Shown piece after piece: positions 1 to 9,709 of a stretch of DNA of 64,000 bases. Source of the stretch: Roseobacter sp. MED193. GTDB lineage: Bacteria > Pseudomonadota > Alphaproteobacteria > Rhodobacterales > Rhodobacteraceae. The position numbers and the translations under genes were made by a program. The notes under the pieces are model-generated. The model was not told the origin of the DNA and ran no database searches. It was given only the letters and a program-made list of their open reading frames with translations. How positions within the stretch are numbered: the stretch's first letter is position 1; each line of letters opens with the position of its first letter. The stretch is from the NCBI RefSeq assembly GCF_000152965.1, contig NZ_CH902583.1:492302-556301 (forward strand), in the 5' to 3' direction.

Positions 1-138
1 TCACATTCTGACCAGAGGAGAGCTTTCCACGCCGTGCCCAGGTCTATACTGTGGCCGCAACCTCGCGGCTGGGATTCGGCTCACCTCCGGTCTGAACCGC
101 GCAACACAACCAAAGATAAGAAATAAGGACGGACCCCA

Positions 139-654
139 ATGGCCGGCTCAGTCAACAAAGTCATTCTCATCGGCAACCTGGGGCGCGACCCTGAAGTACG
201 GTCGTTTCAAAACGGTGGCAAAGTCTGCAATCTGCGCATAGCAACCTCGGAGAACTGGAAAGACCGCAACACGGGCGAGCGCCGTGAGCGTACCGAATGG
301 CATTCAGTTGCAATCTTCAACGAAGGTCTTGTGCGTGTCGCAGAACAGTATCTGCGCAAAGGCTCCAAAGTATATATCGAAGGCCAGCTACAGACCCGCA
401 AATGGCAGGATCAAAGCGGCAATGATCGCTATTCCACCGAGGTGGTCCTGCAAGGGTTCGGCTCCACTTTGACCATGCTCGACGGACGCGGCGAAGGCGG
501 CGGTTCCGGTGGTGGCTTTGGCGGTGGGCAAGACAGCGGCTATGGCGGCGGTGGCGGCGGTGGCTACGATAGTGGCTCGCAACAGGGTGGCGGCTTTGGC
601 GGCGGCAACAGCGGCCCCTCGCACAATATCGATGACGATGAGATCCCGTTCTGA
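139..654 (+). CDS. ssb: single-stranded DNA-binding protein Ssb
   Basis: Binds and protects single-stranded DNA in replication, recombination and repair, and recruits partner enzymes through its acidic tail. The 171-residue product begins [20 protein letters not shown], typical of the bacterial SSB OB fold (about residues 1–110). A glycine-rich disordered linker (about 120–160) follows, and the protein ends in the conserved acidic tip DDDEIPF. The ATG follows an AAGGA ribosome site. The gene stands alone on the plus strand with a hairpin terminator right behind it. No clear GTTC-N7-GTTC LexA-type box was found in the 138 bases upstream. Confidence 0.98.
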   Translation: MAGSVNKVILIGNLGRDPEVRSFQNGGKVCNLRIATSENWKDRNTGERRERTEWHSVAIFNEGLVRVAEQYLRKGSKVYIEGQLQTRKWQDQSGNDRYSTEVVLQGFGSTLTMLDGRGEGGGSGGGFGGGQDSGYGGGGGGGYDSGSQQGGGFGGGNSGPSHNIDDDEIPF

Positions 655-692
655 GGGCATCAAACTTCAGAACTATTGATTTTCAACACTCG

Positions 693-721
693 AAAGGGTT
701 GGCGATTTGCCAGCCCTTTTT
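693..721 (+). terminator. rho-independent terminator of ssb
   Basis: An 11-bp stem (AAAGGGTTGGC / GCCAGCCCTTT, one T·G wobble) with a 5-base loop is followed by more T. It starts 38 bases after the ssb stop codon. Confidence 0.8.
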
Positions 722-851
722 CATTGCGTAATCGGTGTTAGAAAGATGACCTCTGCCGGACAGTGACGCCGGTCGTCTTGACAACCGTTTCACCCAAAGA
801 GCCCCAATATGCGCAGCCTCCTCGAACATAGGCGGCGCAAAGGACAGGACA

Positions 852-1798
852 TCACCCTGTTGGCAATAACTCCGGGCAGACTATTTCTATATCCAGGTCA
901 AACAGCAAAGAGAGTTCTCGCAAAAATCCAGCTGATTGAGAAATGATTATTTTTGAGGACAAAGCAGCAAAGACGGTTTCATAAAAAGATGCATTATTCT
1001 CTCCAATGATACATTTTCTTGCGCCACACATTAAAGGGCGCAGGTCCTCTTCCAGCTCTTTTTCAAGCGCATCAGCCGAAACAGACCTATCAACAAGAAA
1101 ATCAGGTTTTTTGGAGACTAGAACACGAGACATCTTCGCGAACCCGTCGGATACGAGAATATGGCTCTCGACGCCTTCCCGCTTTTTCACCATGTACAAT
1201 GCATCCAGGTAGGAACGCGTGGTCGCAAACCTACGCCGGTTGCCCAAAGGTAGCGCCTTTTTCAAACCATCTTCGTCAAAGACACCATTGCAGTGTATGA
1301 TTTTCCCGGCAACTGTCAGTGGGTCAAAAACTCCTGGAAAATCATCAGCTAAGACCTGTGCAACATCTCCTCTCCTGACATGTAAAACAATATGATTTTG
1401 GGCAATTTTGCGTTTGGAAACCTCAGAATACATTTTGCTCTGAGAAGCGAGCCCCCGCAGCCTGGGTGTATCTGGTCCTCTCTCTCCGCCAGAACCTCCT
1501 CTAGTTTTGGGTTATTGTAACACCGCGCATCAAATCGATAGGCCGGCTCTACTGTTGTGGAAATTTGAGCAAGACTGTCTGCGCGCTCCCGGCTTATTTC
1601 GGGCTTTGGGTCGAAAAGGCTTGTATATCCGATATCATCAAAAAATGTGTACCCATTCAGACTGTTTCGTCTCTGTGGTCGCGACAAAAACACTCGCGGA
1701 CTAAACGAAAACACGTCAGAGAGATGGAAAAATATATTGATCTGCTGCAACATATCTCCGAAGCCAGCATTTCGAATATAGAGTGTCGAGCGATGCAT
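852..1798 (-). pseudogene. fucosyltransferase-like gene split by a frameshift
   Basis: Two minus-strand reading frames together make one protein of about 315 residues. The first (1349–1798) starts MHRSTLYIRNAGFGDMLQQI, where GFGDMLQQ resembles the N-terminal G-G-x-G-N-Q nucleotide-sugar loop of GT11-like fucosyltransferases. The second (852–1433) opens just before HVRRGD, the conserved HxRRxD donor-binding motif of that superfamily. It ends with a segment (IISQSAGFLREL) like the C-terminal Ser-rich motif. The frame change must lie between about 1430 and 1500, where there is a run of five C. The gene is clearly lower in GC than its neighbours, which suggests acquisition, probably for surface glycan decoration. 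The acceptor cannot be named. A sequence error is the alternative to a real pseudogene. Confidence 0.55.
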
Positions 1799-2273
1799 CT
1801 TCAGCCCCTTGGTCTAAACCGCCAATTTTTGACGTCAAAGTGCCATTGGAAAAGGCAGAAGGCAACGTCCGGGCCGCCCCGCACAGGTAAGCGGCCCCTG
1901 CCCCCAAGGCACGCCCAACATAAGACCCCTCCGGTCGACAGCCTTCCCCGGCGGCTTACACTCTCGCCCCCCCCCCGGCCCTCCGCTGAGTTACCTGTTC
2001 AGCCCGCTTATAGACCGAATCTTCTGTTCTCATTCAGTGCCTTCGCTTATTTGGGCGCCCTTCCCCTACGCGTGCTTTTGCAAATCTTGTTACCCCCTCC
2101 ACAAAGAGGCCCTGGACCGGTCCGCTCATCTAGGCTCTTGCCCCAAATAAAGCGCCACCTGTTCGCAATTCGGTGCAATGTTACATTGTTTTGATTTTGA
2201 CGAAATTAGCGCTCGCATCCTGATCAAACCTTTGCTATCCACCGCCGCACGCAACAAGTGATTTGCGAAACGT
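1799..2273. other. non-coding stretch with C10 tract and probable tRNA promoter
   Basis: No reading frame here resembles a known protein. The plus strand is pyrimidine-rich and holds an uninterrupted run of ten C at 1967–1976. A perfect inverted repeat (CAATG-TTA-CATTG) lies near 2175–2187. A TTGACG hexamer at 2197–2202, about 75 bases before the tRNA, is a candidate −35 box, but no good −10 box can be named. Confidence 0.4.
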
Positions 2274-2358
2274 GCGGGTGTGGCGGAATTGGTAGACGCA
2301 CCAGATTTAGGTTCTGGCGCCGCGAGGCGTGGGGGTTCGAGTCCCTTCACCCGCACCA
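2274..2358 (+). tRNA. tRNA-Leu (anticodon UAG)
   Basis: An 85-base gene with acceptor stem GCGGGTG / CACCCGC, discriminator A and an encoded CCA end. The D-loop reads GGTAGACGC. The anticodon loop TTTAGGT gives anticodon UAG for CUN leucine codons. There is a class II variable arm (GGCGCCGCGAGGCGT) and the T-arm GGTTCGAGTCC. The gene borders the mobile remnant zone to its right. Confidence 0.97.
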
Positions 2359-2386
2359 AATATTCCTTGAAAACATTGAACAAATC

Positions 2387-2614
2387 TCACCCTGCGGGGT
2401 TTTGGCCCCCACTATGGTTCTCGCTTGAATTTGTATAGAGACCATCGATTTGGTCGACTGAATAGACTGGACGAGAGCCGGGGTAAGGGTGATGCTTCGC
2501 AATTCGACCTGCACGGACCATCTTGTAAAAGGTGTCGCGACCAAAGGGCCAGCGGGGCGAGCGGATAGGGGTCTCAGCCCGAAGATGCTGTGACGCTGCG
2601 TGAGGAACGGTCAT
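2387..2614 (-). CDS. small helix-turn-helix protein (excisionase/AlpA-like?)
   Basis: A short product with a central stretch GRDTFYKMVRAGRIA, followed by a Pro/Arg wing and YSVDQIDGL. This is the usual layout of MerR/AlpA/excisionase-type winged HTH domains (helix, recognition helix ending in a Gly turn, wing, then a helix starting with an acidic residue). No ribosome site decides the start: ATG codons at 2677, 2647 and 2614 share the frame, and the first two would overlap the end of the chemoreceptor gene. Its place between tRNA-Leu and integrase and transposase remnants fits a leftover mobile-element regulator. The family assignment is by eye only. Confidence 0.4.
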   Translation of the reverse strand: MTVPHAASQHLRAETPIRSPRWPFGRDTFYKMVRAGRIAKHHPYPGSRPVYSVDQIDGLYTNSSENHSGGQNPAG

Positions 2615-2652
2615 TGGGGAACGTAGCAACACGATGTACGGCTGCATGGTAG

Positions 2653-4956
2653 CTAGGCTGACTGCTTCTGATCCCAATTCGCGATATCCTCACAGTCTGG
2701 CTGGGTTTCCCAACCTTCGTCCTGGCCTTCTGCACTACCTACTGACAGAATGTCCTGCCCAAGTTCAAAGCGCCCGACAATTCCGGATAGGCTTGTCGCT
2801 TCCTGCTGCAACAGCTGGCTGGAGGCAGAAGTCTCTTCCGCCATGGCGGCATTTTGCTGGGTGACCCCATCCAGGACTTCCATCGAGCCATTGATTTCCC
2901 CCAAACCCTTGGATTGCTTGCGCACCCCTTCTGCGATTTCGCTCACAAGACCAGAGACTTCGCCCACACTCCCGATGATGCCGGATAAGGCATTTCCGGC
3001 CTGACCCACCATATCGACACCGTTTGCGATATGAGCCTCGCTGGCTGAGGTCAGCTCCTGGATTTGACCGGCGGCTGTTGAGGTCCGTAGTGCCAGTGCA
3101 CGCACTTCAGAGGCTACTACAGCAAACCCCGCCCCAGAGTGACCCGCCCGCGCGGCCTCCACCCCGGCATTCAGCGCCAACAGGTTGGTTTGAAAGGCGA
3201 TATCGTCGATCATGTTGATAATCTTCGAAATCTCATTCGAGGTCTCCTGGATTTGATCCATAGCATTCACCGCTGCCGTCACAACCTTAGTACTGCCCTC
3301 GGCCTGGGTACGGGTTCGGCCCATAGCCTTGTCCATCTGTGCAGCCTGCTCTGCTGTGGTTCCAATATTGGTGGTCAAACCCCGCAACGCCGAGGCGGTC
3401 TGTTCCAAGGTAGCAGCCTGGCTTTCGGTGCGATGCGCCATTTCATTGGCCGCAGCACTTTGCTCCTGCGAGAACTTGCCGACATGTTCAGAGGCGCTGA
3501 CGACTTCGCCCATGGAATCACGCAGGTTTACAAGGCTCTTGTTGAAGTTTTCGCGCAGTGTTTCATAGCTGTCCGCAAAGGGGGCCTGAATATCACAGGC
3601 GAGGTTGCCAGCCTGAAGCTGCGACAAAGCTCGGCTGGTCTGCTCAACCACTGCCGCAGTTTGCTGGGCTGCTTGCACCTCGCGAACTGCGGCCTCATCG
3701 GCCTGCTTTAGCTTATCACGGAAACTGTCCAAGCTGCGGGCCAAATCACCTAGTTCATCACTGCGAGATTTCCCGGTGATATCGATGTCATAATCATCAT
3801 CGGCCAAGGCATTAGTGGCCTGGCGCAGAGCCAGAATGGGGATCGTCACCCGGCGCGCGGCAAACAGGGAAACCACAATCGCAATCAACACAGAGGTGCC
3901 AATCACTGCCATTGCAAGCAGGCGAATTTGGTTCAGCTCTGCGAAGGCCGCGACTTCGTCGGTTTCCATAACCAGCGACCACGAAAATCCGGGCAGATCA
4001 AGCGGCAGTACCAGGGCAGTTGCACTGCCCCCTGCCATGGCTGGCACCCCATCAAAGCGTGCCGTTTCTGCGTTACGGGCGGCCTGTATTTGCGGCACAT
4101 CCGGCAGGGTATCCAATACGCCAAAGCTATCCCCCAGCGCCGAAGGGCTGCGTGCCAATCCATCAGGGCTGACCAGATAGATATTCTGGCTTTCCAGATC
4201 TTGCAGGTTTTTTGTCAGGGCCTGTACCACCCCAGCACTGCCCAGACGCACGGCAATCACGCCAACGGTTTTTTGCCGTTTGTTGAGTACCGGGGTCGCC
4301 AGAAAAGCAGAGGGCACATCGCCGCCCAGCCCATATAGGGTGAAATCCGAGTGCACCACATGGCCCGGCTCCGCGACCAGAGCCTCAGCGAACAGTTGGC
4401 CCAGTCCGGTTTCGGCCAGATCTCCGGTGGCAAAACTATTGGCATAGTCATCCATTTTTTTGACAGAGTAGATCAGCAGCCCTTCCATATCGAAAAGATA
4501 GAGATCTTCGTAGCCGTTCAAATCAACCGTGCGCTGGAAGGTCGGGTGATAGCTGGCATGGGACTGGCTGTAATAGGATCCATCACCGGGATCGACAAGC
4601 TGTGCGCGTTGATCAACCGGATTGGGGTTTTCGCTTCCATAGACCCGTTTGAGATAGGCAATCGGGTCAGGTTCTTCGATCATGCCGATGACACGGGTGA
4701 AATTGCTGACCGCCCGGAAAACTGTTGGCTGGGCCGCCTGGCTCGCCAGGTTGGAATGGGCGGAAGATATCAGGAATTCCAGCGCCTGAGCGCCGGCCTT
4801 GGCCTCAATTTCATGTGCCGTATAGATGTTCTTTCGAATGCTCTTTTCGGCCATCGAATAAATCAGAAAGGCAACAGTAACGAGAAAGGTCGCTGTCAGC
4901 GCCACCATGATCATTGGGAGCTTTGCTGAGAGGGGGAGCTTTTGAATCTTAAACAT
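2653..4956 (-). CDS. methyl-accepting chemotaxis protein with large periplasmic sensor
   Basis: Transmembrane chemoreceptor that would signal to CheA/CheW. The 767-residue form starts at the ATG at 4956, which has AAGGA seven bases upstream; an upstream ATG at 5019 lacks such a site. Order of parts: TM1 (about 15–36), a periplasmic sensor of about 300 residues, TM2 (about 343–365), HAMP linker, and a long coiled-coil signalling domain. The tip (about 578–615) contains IAFQTNLLALNAGVEAARAG, the canonical hairpin that contacts CheA and CheW. The extreme C-terminus has no clear aromatic CheR pentapeptide. The ligand is unknown. It lies inside the remnant zone between tRNA-Leu and the integrase fragment, so it may be island cargo, but its base composition resembles the chromosome. 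Confidence 0.92.
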   Translation of the reverse strand: MFKIQKLPLSAKLPMIMVALTATFLVTVAFLIYSMAEKSIRKNIYTAHEIEAKAGAQALEFLISSAHSNLASQAAQPTVFRAVSNFTRVIGMIEEPDPIAYLKRVYGSENPNPVDQRAQLVDPGDGSYYSQSHASYHPTFQRTVDLNGYEDLYLFDMEGLLIYSVKKMDDYANSFATGDLAETGLGQLFAEALVAEPGHVVHSDFTLYGLGGDVPSAFLATPVLNKRQKTVGVIAVRLGSAGVVQALTKNLQDLESQNIYLVSPDGLARSPSALGDSFGVLDTLPDVPQIQAARNAETARFDGVPAMAGGSATALVLPLDLPGFSWSLVMETDEVAAFAELNQIRLLAMAVIGTSVLIAIVVSLFAARRVTIPILALRQATNALADDDYDIDITGKSRSDELGDLARSLDSFRDKLKQADEAAVREVQAAQQTAAVVEQTSRALSQLQAGNLACDIQAPFADSYETLRENFNKSLVNLRDSMGEVVSASEHVGKFSQEQSAAANEMAHRTESQAATLEQTASALRGLTTNIGTTAEQAAQMDKAMGRTRTQAEGSTKVVTAAVNAMDQIQETSNEISKIINMIDDIAFQTNLLALNAGVEAARAGHSGAGFAVVASEVRALALRTSTAAGQIQELTSASEAHIANGVDMVGQAGNALSGIIGSVGEVSGLVSEIAEGVRKQSKGLGEINGSMEVLDGVTQQNAAMAEETSASSQLLQQEATSLSGIVGRFELGQDILSVGSAEGQDEGWETQPDCEDIANWDQKQSA

Positions 4957-5202
4957 CACCGGGTCCTTATCTGAGGCGACCTCTGTACCTTCCATATCAT
5001 TCGATCCTGGCATGGGCACAAAAGAGAGGGCGCCCTGGGTGATGCCAAAAAGAGCTTGATAAAACCTTTATTTTGATCATTTGCGCGCAAAACGCACTTC
5101 AGTGAGCGCTAAGACATCCTGAAAGGCCCAGTCGAGCCGGATGTCAACTTCGAGGGTTTTGGCCCCAGCTTTCGTGCCTGCGGCATGTACACGGATGTAT
5201 CT

Positions 5203-5345
5203 CATCGACTCTCCACTCTGCCAGCGATCCCACATCTCCGACTTCTGATTATCAGTGTAAAATGTCCGCGTCCGATACTTCATGCCTAACACTCCATCCT
5301 TCCAAAAAGACTAGAGTGTTGCGACGACCCGTTGAAACCACAGCT
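5203..5345 (-). mobile_element. left end of an IS30-family element, truncated
   Basis: An ATG at 5283 (minus strand) opens with MKYRTRTFYTDNQKSEMWDR, the typical N-terminal HTH start of IS30-family transposases. The similarity stops after about 27 residues, near 5203. The frame runs on to 5077 with a sequence that I cannot assign. The upstream stretch at about 5306–5345 probably holds the terminal inverted repeat. No other transposase domain (DDE) is present, so the element is dead. Confidence 0.6.
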
Positions 5346-5410
5346 GAGACCTGCCGTATGGCCGCAAGTGTTAGGTGGTCTACGGACTCCAAAACAGTAG
5401 GCGAACCGGC

Positions 5411-5672
5411 TTACTTTCGCCGCTGCAATGGCACTACTTTTGCTTCGGCGCCCGTTACAAAGTCCGCCCACTTCTGCATCAAGATTCGGCGGCGATCCAA
5501 CAGATCAGACCGGGCATAGGCTCGCTCAACCTTACCACCGATGATGTGCGCCAAGGCAGTTTCTGCAACATCATAACTTGCAGCATCACTGTCTTGGACC
5601 CAGGTTCTAAAGCTTGTGCGCATACCGTGCGGCGTGGCGCCTGAGGACAATGACCTGAGCGCACTTCTTCGT
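5411..5672 (-). pseudogene. C-terminal fragment of a P4-type tyrosine integrase
   Basis: The minus frame reads SGATPHGMRTSFRTWVQD and later ETALAHIIGGKVERAYARSD. This is the C-terminal catalytic box of P4-like phage or island integrases: HGxR, then LAH and the nucleophilic Tyr in the AYxRSD context. The fragment ends normally (stop at 5411). Upstream the frame hits a TGA at 5672, and no N-terminal arm-binding or core-binding domain is present. It is a relic of an integrated element, probably one that used a tRNA gene as its target. Confidence 0.7.
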
Positions 5673-5712
5673 CATGCGCGTCATCAGGCTATATGCATAG
5701 GTTCGAGCGGCG

Positions 5713-5985
5713 GTAAGGGGCTGCGGACCAAGCTGCAGCTGCGGACAGCGGGTCAAAGCGGGAACCGTGATCGCCTCCTATCAGGATCTAGGCAAGGGCG
5801 CGCAACAAGAGTGCAAAGCAAGCGATGGCACCCCTGCCCTGCGCCTTAAGCGCCGGTTCCCAAACAAAGCAGCGGCCCAAAAAGCTGCGGATTCCGAGCT
5901 GAGCCGCTTGCGCAGCGCTGGGCGCTCTCTGTCTATCAGCATGAAAGGAACCGACGCAACACAGAGGGGAGTTGCTCCGGCAGGT
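5713..5985 (+). pseudogene. C-terminal remnant of phage late control gpD-like protein
   Basis: The plus frame around 5767 (GTG) reads TVIASYQDLGKGAQQE, then RLKRRFPNKAAAQKAADSEL and RSAGRSLSISMKG. In phage late control D / contractile-tail gpD proteins the same order is seen: a short strand, a basic Tyr/Phe-Pro turn, an Ala-rich helix ending in Leu-x-x-x-x-x-G, then a strand ending in LPG or MKG. The rest of the gene (about 300 residues) is missing. The frame runs on into the 3' end of the hydrate repair gene on the opposite strand. Identification is by pattern recall, not by search. Confidence 0.45.
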
Positions 5986-7598
5986 CTTCTGCGATCAGGC
6001 CGGGACCATACTCCCGGGCACATTCCACATGCAGCCAAGCTCCCATCTCTGCCGCTTGCATGGGGGAAAACCTACGCGCCAAGAGCCCCGTGATTATCCC
6101 GGCCAAGACATCCCCCGCCCCGGCGGTCGCCAACCACGGCGCTGTCCGCTCATACTGCGCAGAATTCACCGAACAGCGCCCATCGGGGGCTGCAATCACC
6201 GTATCCGCCCCCTTGAACAACACGATACAGCCCGCACGCGCGGCTGCCTCTCGTGTGGCATCCACCTTGGAATAGGCCGGTCCCCTATCCGCCACGGCGG
6301 ACAGCCGCTCTGCCAAATCCGGAAACAGCTTGGCAAACTCTCCCCCATGCGGGGTAAGCACGCAGTTTTCATGAAGCAGATCAAACAGCACCTGCGGATC
6401 TCGCTCAAATCGGGTCAGGGCATCCGCATCCAAAACCGTGGCCCGGCGCGCCTTCAAGGTGGCAACCACGACCGCCTGGGTATCCAATCCACGTCCCAAC
6501 CCTGGCCCCAGACAAATCGCGTTAAGGCGCTCATCTTCCAGCAGCTCGGAAACCCCATGGGCGCCATCAATCTGGTGCAACATGATTGCGGTCAGCTGCG
6601 CAGCGTTTTCATGCATAGCAGAGCGCGGCGAACCCAGGGTCACCAAACCCGCGCCAATACGCAAAGCCCCGCGTGCGGCCAGTCGCGCCGCTCCGGTCTT
6701 ACCATGTCCGCCAGACAGAACCAGCGCGTGACCGTGAGTGTATTTGTGGCTGCCGGCTTTAAGAACACTAGTGTCAAGTGTTTCGATCAGGCTCACCGTA
6801 CTGTTCGGACTGCCTTGATGGGGTATGCCGATAGATTTCCGTATGACTTTGCCGGAACCAACTGCGCCGCCAGAAAGCCTGTGTCCCAGTTTCTCACGAT
6901 GAAAACTCACCGTCAGATTGGACATAACGCCGTAGTCGAAGGGGTTGTCTTGATCACTGCCGAGATATTGACCACTGTCTGAGCAAACCCCGCTGGGTAT
7001 ATCGATGGAGACAACTTTTGGCGCCCCATTGCGCCTGGAGGCTGCCTGCCAATAATTCAACTCCAGCTGCACCTTAGCAAGATCCGTGAACGGCCGCGTC
7101 AGCCCTGTTCCAAACACCGCATCAATTGCTATTTTGGTGTCAGGATGGTCCTCCCAGTAGCCATCAATGGCCGCGTCATTGAGCTCGAAAACACCTCCCA
7201 GCGCCAACCAGCGGTCATAGTTCACCTTTGCGTCCAGCGGCAATTTCACCGGATCACCATAGAGAAACACCTCTACCTCCCAACCCTTGGCCTGCAGCAG
7301 ACGGGCCACAACAAATCCGTCGCCGCCGTTGTTACCTGGCCCGCAAAGAACAACAGCGCGCCGAGGCGAAATCTCCTCTTTCACTTTTCCAGAAATATTC
7401 CGGGGGGAGATCCGCAGGATCGGGGGCAGCGCCCCCCTCCTTTTCGATAACCTGCCCGGCAAGCTCAGGCCATTCCTCAAAAATGGCTTCCACCACCCCC
7501 TGCCCCGCGCGCTCCATCAACTCCAGGCCTGTAACCTCCCCCGAGTCGATGGCAGCCTGTTCAATGGCCCGCATCTGGGCAGCCGTTAACAGGTCCAT
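5936..7598 (-). pseudogene. nnr: bifunctional NAD(P)H-hydrate epimerase/dehydratase, frame broken by an insert
   Basis: Repairs hydrated NADH and NADPH: the N-terminal YjeF_N part epimerises the hydrate and the C-terminal part dehydrates it with ADP/ATP. The start (ATG 7598) reads MDLLTAAQMRAIEQAAIDSG and LELMERAG, as in the family. The epimerase nucleotide motif CGPGNNGGDGFV and the dehydratase motifs (GGHGKTGAARLA, LTPHGGEFAKLF, TAGAGDVLAGIITG) lie in a different frame that is open from 7480 to 5936. Between the two frames sits about 80 bases of GC-rich palindromic DNA (about 7365–7449) that the family normally lacks. The simplest reading is that this insertion, not a multiple of three, broke the gene. 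The second frame has its own ATG and might still give a dehydratase. Confidence 0.75.
7374..7446. repeat. GC-rich palindromic element inserted in the hydrate repair gene
   Basis: Contains a GGGGGC-AGC-GCCCCC inverted repeat (7422–7436), a GATCC-GCA-GGATC repeat (7409–7421) and a CCAGAAATATTCCGG near-palindrome. Family spacing says that about 28 residues here are surplus. I recall similar dispersed elements between genes of Rhodobacteraceae, but no second copy was noticed in this window. Confidence 0.5.
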
Positions 7599-7696
7599 AA
7601 CAAGGGTCTCCTTTCCGTTGCTTTTGTGTTCCGAATTTCTATCGATTCATTTTCGCCTATTTTTAATGCACTGTGCCTACTTATTAATCACAGTAG

Positions 7697-8137
<441 letters not shown>

Positions 8138-8176
8138 ACAGAATTACCTGACATTAAAATCAGAAGGACCAAGGGA

Positions 8177-9583
8177 ATGAGCACAGACGCAGTTCTCCAG
8201 ATGATCAAAGACGAAGAAGCGGCTTATGTCGACATTCGCTTCACAGATGTGCGCGGCAAGCTGCAGCACGTCACCGTGGACGTGGATCTTGTTGACGAAG
8301 ATTTCCTCGAAGAGGGCTTCATGTTCGACGGCTCGTCGATTGCCGGCTGGAAGTCGATCGAAAACTCCGACATGAAACTGATCCCTGACACCACTTCTGC
8401 CTATGTAGATCCGTTCTACGCAGAAAAAACCGTATGCATTCACTGCTCAATCGTTGAGCCCGACACCGGTGAATCCTATGAGCGTGACCCACGCGGCACC
8501 GCGGAAAAAGCCGAAGCTTACCTGAAGTCTTCCGGCATCGGTGATGTGGCTTACATGGGCCCAGAAGCAGAATTCTTCCTGTTCGACGACGTGCGCTATT
8601 CCAACTCGATCAACAAGGTTTCTTATGAGGTCGACGCAACAGACGCCTCCTGGAACACCGACACCGAGTATGAAATGGGCAACATGGGCCACCGTCCTGG
8701 ACTCAAAGGTGGTTACTTCCCGGTAAACCCCACCGATGAATCCCAGGACCTGCGCTCCGAAATGCTGTCGACCATGAAGCGTTTGGGCATGAAAGTGGAC
8801 AAGCACCACCACGAGGTTGCCTCTTGTCAGCACGAATTGGGCCTGATCTTTGACAGCCTAACCAAACAGGCCGACGAGCTGCAGAAATACAAGTACGTGA
8901 TCCACAACGTGGCCCACGCCTACGGCAAATCCGCCACCTTCATGCCCAAGCCTATCTACGGCGACAACGGCACCGGCATGCACGTGAACATGTCGATCTG
9001 GAAAGATGGCAAACCACTCTTTGCTGGCGACAAATATGCCGACCTGTCCGATGAAGCCCTCTACTTCATCGGCGGTGTACTGAAGCACGCCAAGACGTTG
9101 AATGCTTTCACCAACCCATCGACCAACAGCTACAAGCGATTGATCCCTGGCTTTGAAGCACCCGTTCTGCGTGCTTACTCTGCTCGTAACCGCTCTGGCT
9201 GCGTCCGTATCCCATGGACCGAAAGCCCCAAAGCCAAGCGCGTAGAAGCCCGTTTCCCCGATCCGGCTGCAAACCCCTACCTGTGCTTTGCAGCGCTGCT
9301 GATGGCTGGTCTTGACGGTATCAAGAACAAGATCGACCCCGGTGAGGCCATGGACAAGAACCTCTATGACCTGCCCGCCGAAGAGCTGGCCGATATCCCA
9401 ACCGTTTGTGGCAGCCTGCGCGAAGCTCTGGAATGCCTGGAAGCGGATCATGACTTCCTGCTGCAAGGTGACGTCTTCACCAAAGATCAGATCGAAGGCT
9501 ATATCGAGCTGAAAATGGAAGAAGTTCAGACCTATGAGCACACGCCACACCCTGTTGAGTATGGCATGTACTACAGCTGCTAA
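8177..9583 (+). CDS. glnA: glutamine synthetase type I
   Basis: Makes glutamine from glutamate, ammonia and ATP; cytosolic dodecamer and main entry point for ammonia. The 468 residues match the family length. Visible motifs are the beta-grasp start [28 protein letters not shown], the ATP/metal motif GPEAEFF, and the glutamate-binding NGTGMHVN. The adenylylation site is Tyr397 in NLYDLPAEE, so activity is likely controlled by GlnE under PII. It forms an operon with glnB and is closed by a strong terminator. Confidence 0.98.
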   Translation: MSTDAVLQMIKDEEAAYVDIRFTDVRGKLQHVTVDVDLVDEDFLEEGFMFDGSSIAGWKSIENSDMKLIPDTTSAYVDPFYAEKTVCIHCSIVEPDTGESYERDPRGTAEKAEAYLKSSGIGDVAYMGPEAEFFLFDDVRYSNSINKVSYEVDATDASWNTDTEYEMGNMGHRPGLKGGYFPVNPTDESQDLRSEMLSTMKRLGMKVDKHHHEVASCQHELGLIFDSLTKQADELQKYKYVIHNVAHAYGKSATFMPKPIYGDNGTGMHVNMSIWKDGKPLFAGDKYADLSDEALYFIGGVLKHAKTLNAFTNPSTNSYKRLIPGFEAPVLRAYSARNRSGCVRIPWTESPKAKRVEARFPDPAANPYLCFAALLMAGLDGIKNKIDPGEAMDKNLYDLPAEELADIPTVCGSLREALECLEADHDFLLQGDVFTKDQIEGYIELKMEEVQTYEHTPHPVEYGMYYSC

Positions 9584-9607
9584 TCCTTCGCGATTTAGCT
9601 GAATACG

Positions 9608-9634
9608 AAAGGGCGCCCCATCCGGGCGCCCTTT
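9608..9634 (+). terminator. terminator of glnBA
   Basis: A perfect 11-bp stem (AAAGGGCGCCC / GGGCGCCCTTT) with a 5-base loop, 24 bases after the glnA stop codon. Confidence 0.85.
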
Positions 9635-9709
9635 CTGCATCTGCGGGCTTGTCTGCCAGTGAAAGTTCTAGCAATACTGCCTGCATTCTCTCAGATCGAG
9701 GAACAGCAA

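Noticed and set aside
1-138. SOS box before ssb
   Set aside because: No GTTC-N7-GTTC (or its complement) pair was found.
2653-2730. CheR-docking pentapeptide at the chemoreceptor end
   Set aside because: GWETQ near the end lacks the required terminal aromatic and is not at the terminus.
5077-5202. Separate gene in the frame after the IS30 start
   Set aside because: The continuation has no recognisable pattern, no own ribosome site and is probably chance readthrough past the truncation.
5700-5707. GGTTCGAG match to the tRNA-Leu T-arm as possible island attR
   Set aside because: Only eight bases match and the flanks diverge at once; too short for an att repeat.
8858-9640. 260-residue open frame antisense to glnA
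   Set aside because: Shadow of the conserved glutamine synthetase; runs into the terminator.
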